The position numbers were made by a program, and so were the translations under genes. This document shows positions 8,829-17,343 of a DNA stretch of 64,000 nt, one piece after another. The DNA is from Pseudomonadales bacterium. Its GTDB lineage: Bacteria; Pseudomonadota; Gammaproteobacteria; Pseudomonadales; Ketobacteraceae. The DNA is taken from the NCBI GenBank assembly GCA_022361455.1, contig JAKSAW010000431.1, forward strand, positions 1 through 64,000, written 5' to 3'. The stretch's first letter is position 1; each line of letters begins with the position of its first letter. The notes under the pieces were generated by a model that was not told the DNA's origin, searched no databases, and was given only the letters and a program-made list of their open reading frames with translations.

Positions 8829-11630
8829 TTAGATCCAACGCCTAAAGGCTTCTGTTAGCTCTTCTTTGACGATCGGTTTGGTAAGGAAAGCGACCATTCC
8901 TGCATCAATGGCTTTTTGTTGAAATTCTTTGAGTGCATGGGCGCTAAGCCCAATAATGACAGGCGGCTCTTGCTGGCGTTCCTTGCAAATCTTAAGGATC
9001 AGCGCTGTGGCTTGATATCCATCCATCTCTGGCATTTCGCAATCCATTAAGATCACATCGATGGGATCGCCGTTGCGGCGAACTAGATCAACTATCTCAA
9101 TTCCATTATTGGCGATCTGTGGCTCTAGGCCATATTTGTTTAATAAGGCTTTTATCACCATCTGGTTAACAGCGTTGTCTTCAGCAACAGCGATAGATAG
9201 AGATAATTGTGGCAAAGCAGTTTCAGAAGCTTTGATGGCGTCCTTTGACCCAGCCGCATTTAAGTTTTCCAATGCTTCTATATAGGTGACTGGAATCGTT
9301 AGTCTGTGGGCGAATGGACCGCTTAATTCCATGGCTACATCGTGGGCATGCCCTTCCACCAACAAATGATCGAAGGAAGTTAAGTTCCCTTTCAACGCTA
9401 TATAATCCCTCCCCTCTAAAAATAACACCGACTCTGGATTATCTGGCTGTGTATCTTGTTGCGATGTTTTATCTTTTTTATCAGCGCCTTCACTTAACAA
9501 AGCCTGCTTGCCCAAGACTTTAAAATTTGCCAGATTCCTTTGCGCAAAGACTTCGGCAAACTCCCTTAAGAGTTCACTTTGTCCATAGAAATAAACGTGA
9601 GTAATACGCTCTGCAGCTGGTTTTAAATCGTTAATGGTAGCGACTATATTGGCATCAGAATCAGTGCCCATATCTAAAATACTAAATTTGAAATTGGTAC
9701 CTATATCCACCTGGCTTTCTAGATCAATGCCACCACCTAGCAATTCCACAAGACGCTTTGATATATTTAAACCCAGCCCAGTACCACCAAACTTTCGTGA
9801 TGTGGACGCGTCAGCCTGAGTAAAAGCTTGGAACAACTTCTCCTTTTGTTCTGGCGATATACCAATGCCAGTATCGATCACCTGAAACTCGATAAGTCTG
9901 GGGTTAGTAGCATTAATACCGACTCTAATAGTTAGACTACCCTTCTCGGTAAATTTCAATCCATTGCCTACTAAGTTAAGAAGAATCTGTCGTAATCGAG
10001 TTGGATCCGATGTGATTTGTTCTGGAACATTATGATCAACTATCGCATAGGCCTTTAAGCCCTTCTCTTCGATTCGCATGGAAAACACAGCCATGCATTC
10101 ATCGAGCAACTCATCAATTGAAAATAGCACCGGCTCAATTCCCATTTTACCGGATTCGATTTTACTAATATCTAAAATATCATTTAGGATGGTTAATAGC
10201 GCCTTACCTGAGTGCTCTAACGTATTGGTATAACGCAATTGCTCTTGATTAAGCGGCGTGTCCTTCAATAATTCAGCCATACCGATAATGCCATTCATGG
10301 GAGTGCGAATTTCATGACTCATCGTCGCTAAGAACTCTGACTTACCTTTTGCCTCGCGCTCGGCAAGCATTACTCGTTGCACTGATTTAAGCTCATTTTT
10401 CTCAGCCTCAAAACGCCGTCGGCGTTCTTCATTGAGTCGCGATGATAAAGCGGCGGAAAATACTACTATCTCCAGAGAGATCCCCAACCGTAAGCCAAAC
10501 TCTGCAATAAACTCACTAAATATCAATCCTAGTTTTGATGCAGTAGTGAGCACAATTCCTGCCACTAGTAGCGACCAGCCAAACAGAAAAACTCGAGCAG
10601 CTTTGTGCCCTCTGAATGCCAGCACTAACGATGTTCCAAAACCAATCGCAGCACAAATGGATATCAGAATTATCAATGCTACGACCGATGTTTGATATGA
10701 AGCAGTAAAAAAGGCGATAAAAAGCGCTGTAATAGCAAAATAGAAAACCCGCAACATGGGTTTGACTAACTGGTAGCGCCGATCGAGCTCTAAGAAAGTA
10801 ACAAAAAAATTAAAACCTGCGATGACACTAAAAATTAATATGATAGGAATACTGAAGTGGTGTAGCGACGGACTATCATGCAAAAACCAAAACCAAAGAT
10901 CTCCCTTCTGACTGACAAAAAAAATGAACATAGAGAATACGAACAGCACGTAATGAAAGTAAGTACGATCTTTTATCAATACAAACAGAAACAAATTATA
11001 AATTGCCATAATCAAGAGCAGACCATAAAAAATGCCATCGATTATGGCCCGTTTTCTATCGTAGATGTCGAACGCGCTATCCAGCCAGAGCGTAAAAGTT
11101 AACTGCATAGCCTCTGAATTTTTTATTCTTGCGACTAACAAATAGCTATGTTCTTTCTTAATCTCTATGGGGAGCAGGAAATTACGATGAGCAACTTCTC
11201 TACGCTTGAGTGGCACCCGATCGCCGACAACCATTGCTTTCGTTAAGTTGCCATCAACGAACCAATATAACTCCATGACATCAATTAGAGCGTAATCCTG
11301 TTCAATAATGTATTTGGAGGGAGGTAAGGATAATGTGGCTGAATCTATCGGTATGCGAATCCAAACCACATCTTCTACAAAACCAAGATTTACCGATGCC
11401 GAATCGTTTACTTGCCAAGTCTGCGAGTGCTTAAGCACTTGATCTAGGTTTAGCTCTCCACTCGGATCTACGAAGTATTCCGCATGATATCCAAGCTTCA
11501 CAGGTGTGTGATTGGTGGGGATTTCAGCTCTAGCGGTATTATCGAGCAACAGCAGGAGGCATACCAAGCTGCCAAAAAGCAGCCTAGTGATAAATGAAGA
11601 AAATGTAGTGTCTCGCACCAAAAGGATCAT
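8829..11630 (-). CDS. Hybrid sensor histidine kinase (7TMR-DISM, HisKA, HATPase, REC)
   Basis: A 933-residue membrane-bound hybrid kinase. After a signal segment, residues about 40-180 form a 7TMR-DISMED2-type periplasmic beta domain. Seven hydrophobic helices follow between about 190 and 400 ([20 protein letters not shown] is the first), the 7TMR-DISM membrane module that often senses sugars or other small ligands. The HisKA box [19 protein letters not shown] carries the phospho-accepting His. The ATPase domain has [19 protein letters not shown] and [15 protein letters not shown] divergent linker of about 150 residues precedes a C-terminal receiver with [11 protein letters not shown], phospho-acceptor Asp in [13 protein letters not shown] and the conserved Lys in FLTKPI. 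No response-regulator gene is adjacent, so its output is unknown. Confidence 0.92.
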   Translation of the reverse strand: MILLVRDTTFSSFITRLLFGSLVCLLLLLDNTARAEIPTNHTPVKLGYHAEYFVDPSGELNLDQVLKHSQTWQVNDSASVNLGFVEDVVWIRIPIDSATLSLPPSKYIIEQDYALIDVMELYWFVDGNLTKAMVVGDRVPLKRREVAHRNFLLPIEIKKEHSYLLVARIKNSEAMQLTFTLWLDSAFDIYDRKRAIIDGIFYGLLLIMAIYNLFLFVLIKDRTYFHYVLFVFSMFIFFVSQKGDLWFWFLHDSPSLHHFSIPIILIFSVIAGFNFFVTFLELDRRYQLVKPMLRVFYFAITALFIAFFTASYQTSVVALIILISICAAIGFGTSLVLAFRGHKAARVFLFGWSLLVAGIVLTTASKLGLIFSEFIAEFGLRLGISLEIVVFSAALSSRLNEERRRRFEAEKNELKSVQRVMLAEREAKGKSEFLATMSHEIRTPMNGIIGMAELLKDTPLNQEQLRYTNTLEHSGKALLTILNDILDISKIESGKMGIEPVLFSIDELLDECMAVFSMRIEEKGLKAYAIVDHNVPEQITSDPTRLRQILLNLVGNGLKFTEKGSLTIRVGINATNPRLIEFQVIDTGIGISPEQKEKLFQAFTQADASTSRKFGGTGLGLNISKRLVELLGGGIDLESQVDIGTNFKFSILDMGTDSDANIVATINDLKPAAERITHVYFYGQSELLREFAEVFAQRNLANFKVLGKQALLSEGADKKDKTSQQDTQPDNPESVLFLEGRDYIALKGNLTSFDHLLVEGHAHDVAMELSGPFAHRLTIPVTYIEALENLNAAGSKDAIKASETALPQLSLSIAVAEDNAVNQMVIKALLNKYGLEPQIANNGIEIVDLVRRNGDPIDVILMDCEMPEMDGYQATALILKICKERQQEPPVIIGLSAHALKEFQQKAIDAGMVAFLTKPIVKEELTEAFRRWI

Positions 11631-11709
11631 TCAATACCAGCAAAAACACGAAAATGACTGATATATCAGTGTAGTACAGAGGCTTTGGATATACCTTTAA
11701 TGTGAATTA

Positions 11710-13377
11710 TTAAGCCGATTGTTTTTCTGATTCGCTAGCTAACATTGCTTCTGCAGTCTGCTTAGCCCAGCGATAATCCGGTTTTCCGCTAGGTGCTCTT
11801 ACTATTTCATCGAGAAAAACAAACTTTTTGGGTACTTTATATCCAGCGATGTGTTTTTTAGCTATTGCCTTCAGCTCGCTCTCAAACACTTCAGCACTAT
11901 CAACGACTGTGGCCTTTACTAATGCTGTTACTTGTTGACCCCACCGCTCGCTTTGGGTACCCACCACCACGACATCAAATACTTGATTATGATTCTTTAA
12001 CGCTTGCTCTACTTCTTCAGCAAACACTTTTTCACCACCGGTATTTATAGTTACCGAATCCCGGCCTAGCAGCTTCATTCCACCATCGGCTTTCGCCATA
12101 GCCCTATCACCAGGCACTGAGTATCGTACGCCATTAATCTCTGGAAAGGTCTTTTTGGTTTTGGCTTCATCCCGATAGTAACCAAGCGGGACATACCCAG
12201 ATCTTGCCGCCCAACCCACATCTTCGGATCCTGCTAGTAAGAATCCAGAAAAATCCTGCTTCAGTACCACACAACCATCTTTCATAGCGAAATCACCAGT
12301 AGTGATATTCTCACCTTTTTTCAACAGCTGGCTCGCTTGAGTGCCGGTTTCGGAAGATCCCAGGGCATCAAGAATGGTCACTTTAGGCAACTTGTCAAAG
12401 ATCTCCTGTTTCTTCACTGGGGATAATATGGCACCGCCTGATGCCAAAATTCGCAAACTGGAAAGATCATAGGATTGCTTATCGAGCTGCTTTAATAGCG
12501 GTACTGCAAAAGCGTCTCCCACAATGGTTAACGAATTCACTCTATGCTTCTCGACACATTGCCAAATGTCGTCAGCGTCGAAAGACTCCGGTTTTGATTG
12601 CATGACTACAGTCCCACCCATTACCCACAATGACATGGCAATCCACTGGGCGGTCGCGTGCATCAAAGGCGGCGAAGGTAGACCAATAGGAGGCGCCTTA
12701 TGCGCATGATGTTTAACAACCGATTCAACGATTTCGTCGATAGTGGTTATCTGGTTGCCCTTTATAAGCGATGAATAAAACAAATCGTATTGACGCCACA
12801 AAACACCTTTGGGCATACCAGTGGTACCGCCGGTATAAACCATATAAAGATCGTCATCACTTAAACCTGAGGCTGGTGGTTCGGGATCAACAGATGCTAG
12901 TGCGCTTTCATAATCAAGGGCGCCTTCCATTAAGGGTGCACCGCTGTCATCAGCCACTTGCAACCACAGCTTTACTTGAGGTAATTGATGTTTAATCGCT
13001 GCAAGCCGCTCAGCAAACTGGGCGTGAAACACAATGGCTTTCGCCTCAGCATTGTCGAAAAGGTAGGTTAACTCTTCTTCAACATAGCGATAGTTGACAT
13101 TAAAAGGGGCTGTACGAGATTTAAAACAACCGAGGATACCCTCGAGATATTCGTTACCGTTGTAGAGATATAATCCGACATGGTCCTGACCAGATTCCCA
13201 GTTTTGTAGTTCAGTTCGCTCTCTGTGGCACCCTAGCCCATGTTGTTTAAACAAGGTGGCTAAACGCCGGGTTCGATCAGTTACTTGCCGCCAGCTGAAC
13301 GTTTTATCACGGAATATAATGCAAGGCTGATCCGGAATGTTGTTAGCGATCGCTTCATGCAACAACGCTATATTCAT
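11710..13377 (-). CDS. Acyl-CoA synthetase (AMP-binding)
   Basis: A 555-residue class I adenylate-forming enzyme. The P-loop-like motif YTGGTTGMPKGVLW lies at about residues 175-190. The A5 core is GSSETGT, the acyl-adenylate hinge reads LLGRDSVTINTGGEKVFAEEVE, and the C-terminal lysine motif is APSGKPDYRW. This arrangement matches the FadD3/FadD17-like acyl-CoA synthetases that act on steroid-type or other unusual acyl substrates, though substrate cannot be read from sequence. It would convert a carboxylic acid, ATP and CoA to acyl-CoA, AMP and PPi. AGGGGGAT precedes the ATG. The hybrid kinase gene starts 79 bp downstream on the same strand. Confidence 0.9.
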   Translation of the reverse strand: MNIALLHEAIANNIPDQPCIIFRDKTFSWRQVTDRTRRLATLFKQHGLGCHRERTELQNWESGQDHVGLYLYNGNEYLEGILGCFKSRTAPFNVNYRYVEEELTYLFDNAEAKAIVFHAQFAERLAAIKHQLPQVKLWLQVADDSGAPLMEGALDYESALASVDPEPPASGLSDDDLYMVYTGGTTGMPKGVLWRQYDLFYSSLIKGNQITTIDEIVESVVKHHAHKAPPIGLPSPPLMHATAQWIAMSLWVMGGTVVMQSKPESFDADDIWQCVEKHRVNSLTIVGDAFAVPLLKQLDKQSYDLSSLRILASGGAILSPVKKQEIFDKLPKVTILDALGSSETGTQASQLLKKGENITTGDFAMKDGCVVLKQDFSGFLLAGSEDVGWAARSGYVPLGYYRDEAKTKKTFPEINGVRYSVPGDRAMAKADGGMKLLGRDSVTINTGGEKVFAEEVEQALKNHNQVFDVVVVGTQSERWGQQVTALVKATVVDSAEVFESELKAIAKKHIAGYKVPKKFVFLDEIVRAPSGKPDYRWAKQTAEAMLASESEKQSA

Positions 13378-13593
13378 GTTATCCCCCTGAGGTTATTAGT
13401 CTCTATATTTCTTGCCGAACTAATAAAGGCTGCTTTTTATTCTTTTTAATATGATCGATTTATTAAAATGATCTTGTAAGTTAATAGTTATCTAAGGTAA
13501 CCAGCCTTTTAGATACCGTCAACTCAGTAGGTTTTCTAATTCATCACAGGCTATAAATTCGTTTATTTTGGTTCATTGCTTCCAGGCAAATAA

Positions 13594-13620
13594 AAAAGCC
13601 CAGTTTAAAACTGGGCTTTT
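13594..13620 (-). terminator. Rho-independent terminator after the SPFH gene
   Basis: The arms AAAAGCCCAGTTT and AAACTGGGCTTTT pair around one base. On the minus strand the stem is followed by TTTTTTA. It lies 41 bp beyond the stop of the SPFH gene and upstream of the acyl-CoA synthetase, so it ends the nfeD-SPFH unit. Confidence 0.85.
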
Positions 13621-13660
13621 CCAAAGCTATCCACACAAGGCTAAACACTCAAATGTGGGC

Positions 13661-14518
13661 CTATGCTTTACCTTGATTTAGAATGCCACGAACAGCCGCA
13701 GGCAAATCAGCAGGAATAACGATTGTTTTAGCGTTTTGAGAGGTCGCCATGTTTTGCATAGAATCTACGTAACGCTCACCTAAAAGATACATCACAGGTA
13801 ATTCCTTATCCTGTATGGCACCAGTAATTCGCTCAATAGCCTCTTTGCTTGCCTCGGCTAATACCACCTTGGCTTTTGCGTCACGCTTTGACGCTTCCAA
13901 GCGGCCATCAGCCTCTAGGATTGCAGCTTCTTTCTCACCTTCTGCACGGGTTACAGTGGCACGGCGTTGACGTTCAGCTGCAGCTTGCTCTTCCATCGCA
14001 TCCTGCATGGTTGCAGACGGTTTGATGTCCTGAATCTCAACAGTCTTTAAAGTAATACCCCAATCAGAAATATCATCAGATATACTGCCTTTCAATTTTG
14101 TCTTAATTTGATCACGGGACGACAACGCATCATCCAAAGCCATTTCACCGACAATCGAGCGCAAAGACGTTTGGACCAAGTTTTGAATAGCGATGATATA
14201 GTTTTCTACACCATATACAGCCTTTTCTGGATTAAGAATATTGATATAGGCCACGGCATTGGCAATGATTACAGCATTATCTCGAGTAATAACTTCTTGG
14301 GAAGGTATATCTAGAACGATATCCTTGGTTGTTACCTTATAAGCCACGCTATCTACATAAGGTATGATCAGATTCAATCCCGGTGACAAGGTGACGTGAT
14401 ATTTACCTAGACGCTGTACAACATACTTAGTCCCTTGAGGCACAATTTTCACCCCAAGAAATAAGGTGAGGAGCGATAGAAATATTAATCCCAACACTAT
14501 TGATAAAGACGCAATCAT
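13661..14518 (-). CDS. SPFH/band 7 membrane protein (QmcA/stomatin-like)
   Basis: A 285-residue stomatin-like protein. It has an N-terminal membrane segment (residues 2-23, IASLSIVLGLIFLSLLTLFLG) followed by the SPFH domain: VPQGTKYVVQRLGKYHVTLSPGLN, the DIVLDIPSQEVITRDNA motif and NLVQTSLRSIVGEMALDDAL. A charged coiled coil (AMEEQAAAERQRRATVTRAEGEKEAAI) and a short C-terminal tail complete it. Such proteins oligomerise in the inner membrane, often in detergent-resistant microdomains, and commonly work with an NfeD partner. The NfeD gene is immediately upstream with 65 bp between, and AGGAGA precedes this ATG. The pair forms one unit ended by the hairpin at 13594-13620. Confidence 0.93.
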   Translation of the reverse strand: MIASLSIVLGLIFLSLLTLFLGVKIVPQGTKYVVQRLGKYHVTLSPGLNLIIPYVDSVAYKVTTKDIVLDIPSQEVITRDNAVIIANAVAYINILNPEKAVYGVENYIIAIQNLVQTSLRSIVGEMALDDALSSRDQIKTKLKGSISDDISDWGITLKTVEIQDIKPSATMQDAMEEQAAAERQRRATVTRAEGEKEAAILEADGRLEASKRDAKAKVVLAEASKEAIERITGAIQDKELPVMYLLGERYVDSMQNMATSQNAKTIVIPADLPAAVRGILNQGKA

Positions 14519-14583
14519 AAAATCTCCTATTTATGTATGAATGCTATTTTCTAAGACTGTTTAATTTACTGCTTATCGCAAAA

Positions 14584-15039
14584 CTATTTCTTGCTAACGA
14601 CTAAGGCATTGCCGGATAACTCAATCACAATAACGCGGTCACCTTCAGCAATTTCTTCCTGACAAATGATTTCCCACTCATCATCACCAAGTATTGGTGT
14701 TGGAAATCTTAAGCGCCCCTTTTTTTCTTCCCTAGGCACTGTGATCACAATCCCAGTTTCTCCTAAGAGCGCCTCTCTGCCCATACCTGCCTTAGTTCGA
14801 TCTTTCATTTGAGGTTGAATGAACTTAAACCAAACAAAGACCATAATGGCAGAATCCACCAGCCAAATACCTAATTGCCAAGCCAGTGACATTTCAGGCC
14901 AGATAAACAGCACCGCACCGACTAGCAATGCACCCAGTCCAAACCAAAGCGTCAAGAATGTAGGTAGAACCATCTCTAGGCCAATTAACAACAGCCCAAA
15001 CAAGACCCAGTGCCAATAAAGAATTTGAAAACTTTCCAT
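14584..15039 (-). CDS. NfeD family membrane protein
   Basis: A 151-residue short-form NfeD. Two or three hydrophobic helices fill residues 1-75 (WHWVLFGLLLIGLEMVLPTF, LWFGLGALLVGAVLFIWPEM, then a SLAWQLGIWLVDSAIMVFVWF segment). A C-terminal OB-fold-like beta domain of about 60 residues follows (LLGETGIVITVPREEKKGRL to EGDRVIVIELSGNALVV). It lacks the protease domain of long NfeD. Members partner with SPFH proteins and modulate membrane microdomains. It is the promoter-proximal gene of the unit. GGGGAGAAACT precedes the ATG. Confidence 0.92.
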   Translation of the reverse strand: MESFQILYWHWVLFGLLLIGLEMVLPTFLTLWFGLGALLVGAVLFIWPEMSLAWQLGIWLVDSAIMVFVWFKFIQPQMKDRTKAGMGREALLGETGIVITVPREEKKGRLRFPTPILGDDEWEIICQEEIAEGDRVIVIELSGNALVVSKK

Positions 15040-15130
15040 AGTTTCTCCCCAAGTAAAGTTCTACCTATTATAAATGAAATATGGCTGGTGTTCAGAAAAT
15101 CAAGCCATTTGATGTCGAGATCCTTCTAAT

Positions 15131-15163
15131 AAAACAAAAAAGGCCAGGAATAATCCTGGCCTT
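15131..15163 (-). terminator. Rho-independent terminator of the carotenoid oxygenase gene
   Basis: A perfect AAGGCCAGGA / TCCTGGCCTT stem with a 4-nt loop. On the minus strand it is followed by TTTTTGTTTTATT. It lies 52 bp past the oxygenase stop codon and upstream of nfeD. Confidence 0.88.
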
Positions 15164-15214
15164 AGTCAACAGCTCTGCACTGACTGATTTATAAGCAGCG
15201 CACTAGATATTTAA

Positions 15215-16630
15215 TTAACGTTGTTGGGCTAATTGTGCACCACCCACCCAACCAGCGTGAAATCCATAGGGCACGCGAGTTGGCATGGTAATTACAGCAA
15301 CCGGTCCCTTAGTGTAATCGCTAGCATCCATAATCACACATTCGCTGACTTCTTTGTTTTCGTCACGAACAAAGCCAATCACCCATCCATCATCTTCTTT
15401 ATCACTACCTTCTTTAGGAGCAAAAACCGCCTCGCCCATATAACGACCTTCACCGAGCTCGTAGACCCACTCTTCGCCAGTTTCGCGGTCGAATTTAACG
15501 AACGCGTTAAACAGTGGTTGCGGAGTACGCGCAAAACGTGATGCCCAGCAGTATCGGTACTGACGACCTTGATAGTTTTCATTAATGCGTGGAAATTCAC
15601 AGGAGATTTCGGAAAACTTTGTTTCCTTCACTTCACCCGTTTTTAGATTTAAGCGCCATTGATGAGGAAACGCATAATCAAGATCAGGATCAGAATCTTC
15701 TTGTAGCATGGTGGTTTGAATGGATCGACACGCATCCAGCACAATCTCGTCGCCATCTTCATAAGCATTCATAGAATGGAAAACCATACCAGGTTCTACA
15801 TCAAACCAAGCCACCTCAGAGCCATCTGCATGTCGTGGCAACACACCAATCCTTGCACCATTGTCAGGCTCCCATTGGATTGGCTTTTTACCTTTCATTG
15901 CTCGCGGTAAATCAAAGGTTAATGGCAGATCCATAATAACCGTGTAGTTTTTGGTAATGGCGCAGTCATGCATCATCACGCCTTTGGGTATATCGATAGG
16001 AGTTTCCTTTACCATTTCGCCATCTTTGTTAATCACAAAATGCTTAACAAAGGGAGCAGCAGCCATGAAGTAACCACAGGCGATCATCTCGCCAGTTTCC
16101 GGGTCAACTTTTGGATGGGCTGAATAAGGATATCCCATTAACTTATTGTTAAAGGTTTCAGCACCTACGGTTTCAAGTGATGGCAATTTAACTTCGTGAG
16201 GTTCGCCTCCTTCCCAAAGCGCCAACAAGCGATTGGCATTCCATACAAATGCAGTATTGGCTGGGTTCTTCATTGGGCCATGGGGATTAGAAAAGTCCGG
16301 TGGCGAATTGATACCGTTCCAAAGTGCTTTACCCTCTTCCTGCTCGATTTTAAAACCCTTAGTTTGGATCCACTTATTGCGATAGGTAGCATTACCAGAA
16401 TCAAACTCGATCTCATGAATCATGCCGTCGCCATCAAACCAGTGATAGCTCTTAATATCTTTAACATATTGAGGATTGGGACCAATTCGTAAAAAGCAAC
16501 CTTTTAATTCTGCTGGAATCTCGCCCTGAACATTTAGGCATGGTTGTTCGGTTTCTTGGTGAGTCGGCGCAAAGTTACCCTCTAAATAGGTATTAGAGGG
16601 AACCACTTGTGATTCAACGGTCATGAGCAT
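15215..16630 (-). CDS. Carotenoid oxygenase family protein (RPE65/lignostilbene dioxygenase type)
   Basis: A 471-residue protein with the seven-bladed propeller signature of carotenoid and stilbene cleavage oxygenases: LKGCFLRIGPNPQ, YHWFDGDGMIHEIEF, YPYSAHPKVDPETGEMIACGY, VMMHDCAITKNYTVIMDLPL and a C-terminal YGFHAGWV. The four iron-binding histidines are likely those in SAHPK, MMHDC, VFHSMN and GFHAG. The family cleaves a double bond in carotenoids, apocarotenoids or lignin-type stilbenes using O2 and Fe2+. Whether the substrate is a carotenoid or a stilbene cannot be decided here. The start could be this ATG or the one two codons later at 16624. The gene is divergent from a PadR regulator that is the obvious candidate controller. 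Confidence 0.92.
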   Translation of the reverse strand: MLMTVESQVVPSNTYLEGNFAPTHQETEQPCLNVQGEIPAELKGCFLRIGPNPQYVKDIKSYHWFDGDGMIHEIEFDSGNATYRNKWIQTKGFKIEQEEGKALWNGINSPPDFSNPHGPMKNPANTAFVWNANRLLALWEGGEPHEVKLPSLETVGAETFNNKLMGYPYSAHPKVDPETGEMIACGYFMAAAPFVKHFVINKDGEMVKETPIDIPKGVMMHDCAITKNYTVIMDLPLTFDLPRAMKGKKPIQWEPDNGARIGVLPRHADGSEVAWFDVEPGMVFHSMNAYEDGDEIVLDACRSIQTTMLQEDSDPDLDYAFPHQWRLNLKTGEVKETKFSEISCEFPRINENYQGRQYRYCWASRFARTPQPLFNAFVKFDRETGEEWVYELGEGRYMGEAVFAPKEGSDKEDDGWVIGFVRDENKEVSECVIMDASDYTKGPVAVITMPTRVPYGFHAGWVGGAQLAQQR

Positions 16631-16653
16631 TACCCCTGTCGTCTGTCATGATG

Positions 16654-16717
16654 ATTAGTCTAATAGTAATAAAGAATTTGGGTAGTAATGCTCCAGCCAC
16701 CCATATTCAATTAATTG
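16654..16717. promoter_or_regulatory. Divergent control region with small palindromes (PadR operator candidate)
   Basis: Between the oxygenase and padR genes there are two small dyads: ATTAGTCTAAT (16654-16664) and CAATTAATTG (16708-16717). PadR-type winged helices bind short AT-rich dyads near the promoter they control, so either could be the operator. This is inference from position only. Confidence 0.3.
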
Positions 16718-16784
16718 CATATAGACAGTACTCCAATCCCTGTTATTATGCAACTTTTTGAATATACAAAATAAGGACACCCCT

Positions 16785-17330
16785 TTGTCCCTCAAGCACA
16801 CCATATTAGTTCTTCTCGAGTCAGAATCTGGCACTGGTTATGACATTGCTAAGAAATTCCAGGGATCGCTAGGAAATTTCTGGAGCGCCAGCCACCAGCA
16901 GATCTACCATGAGCTCGGCAAACTGGATAAAGACGGCTTAGTGACATGGAAACAGGTTCCACAAGAAGGAAAACCGGATAAGAAAGTCTATGAAATCACC
17001 GCTTCCGGCATTGAGGAACTCCGCAACTGGATGCATTCTCCAATACCCTCGCAAAAGGTGCGGGACCATTTGATGGTTCGCATGGTGGCGACCCATCTGG
17101 TAGATCCTATGGTACTTCATGAGCAACTCGGCGAGATCATGGCTCGCTGCGATAAGAAGCTCACTACATTAAAACAATTCGAGGCCACTTTTTTCGACAT
17201 GATCGGTGGCAAAACGCTGCAATCAGAAATGATTTATCTTTCTTTAAAGAGAGGTATAGAACTTCAAGAATCTTGGCTTAGATGGGCAGAGGAAGTTCAA
17301 GCCACATTGGAAAAGTACAGGGACGCTTAA
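16785..17330 (+). CDS. PadR family transcriptional regulator
   Basis: A 181-residue regulator if translation starts at the TTG at 16785. That codon is preceded by AAGGA with 7-nt spacing and gives the standard PadR N terminus (M)SLKHTILVLLESESGTGYDIAKKF. An in-frame TTG at 16758 would add nine residues but has no good ribosome site. The winged-helix domain covers about residues 5-80 (SASHQQIYHELGKLDKDGLV, then GKPDKKVYEITASGIEELRNWM). The C-terminal half is the helical PadR_C / Vir_C dimerisation domain. PadR proteins commonly repress genes for phenolic-acid detoxification. The divergent carotenoid/stilbene oxygenase gene is its probable target. Confidence 0.88.
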   Translation: MSLKHTILVLLESESGTGYDIAKKFQGSLGNFWSASHQQIYHELGKLDKDGLVTWKQVPQEGKPDKKVYEITASGIEELRNWMHSPIPSQKVRDHLMVRMVATHLVDPMVLHEQLGEIMARCDKKLTTLKQFEATFFDMIGGKTLQSEMIYLSLKRGIELQESWLRWAEEVQATLEKYRDA

Positions 17331-17343
17331 GCGCGGCGGCTTC

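Noticed and set aside
17324-17333. 10-bp palindrome CGCTTAAGCG at the padR stop codon
   Set aside because: It is a single restriction-site-length palindrome with no loop or T-run, and is expected by chance.
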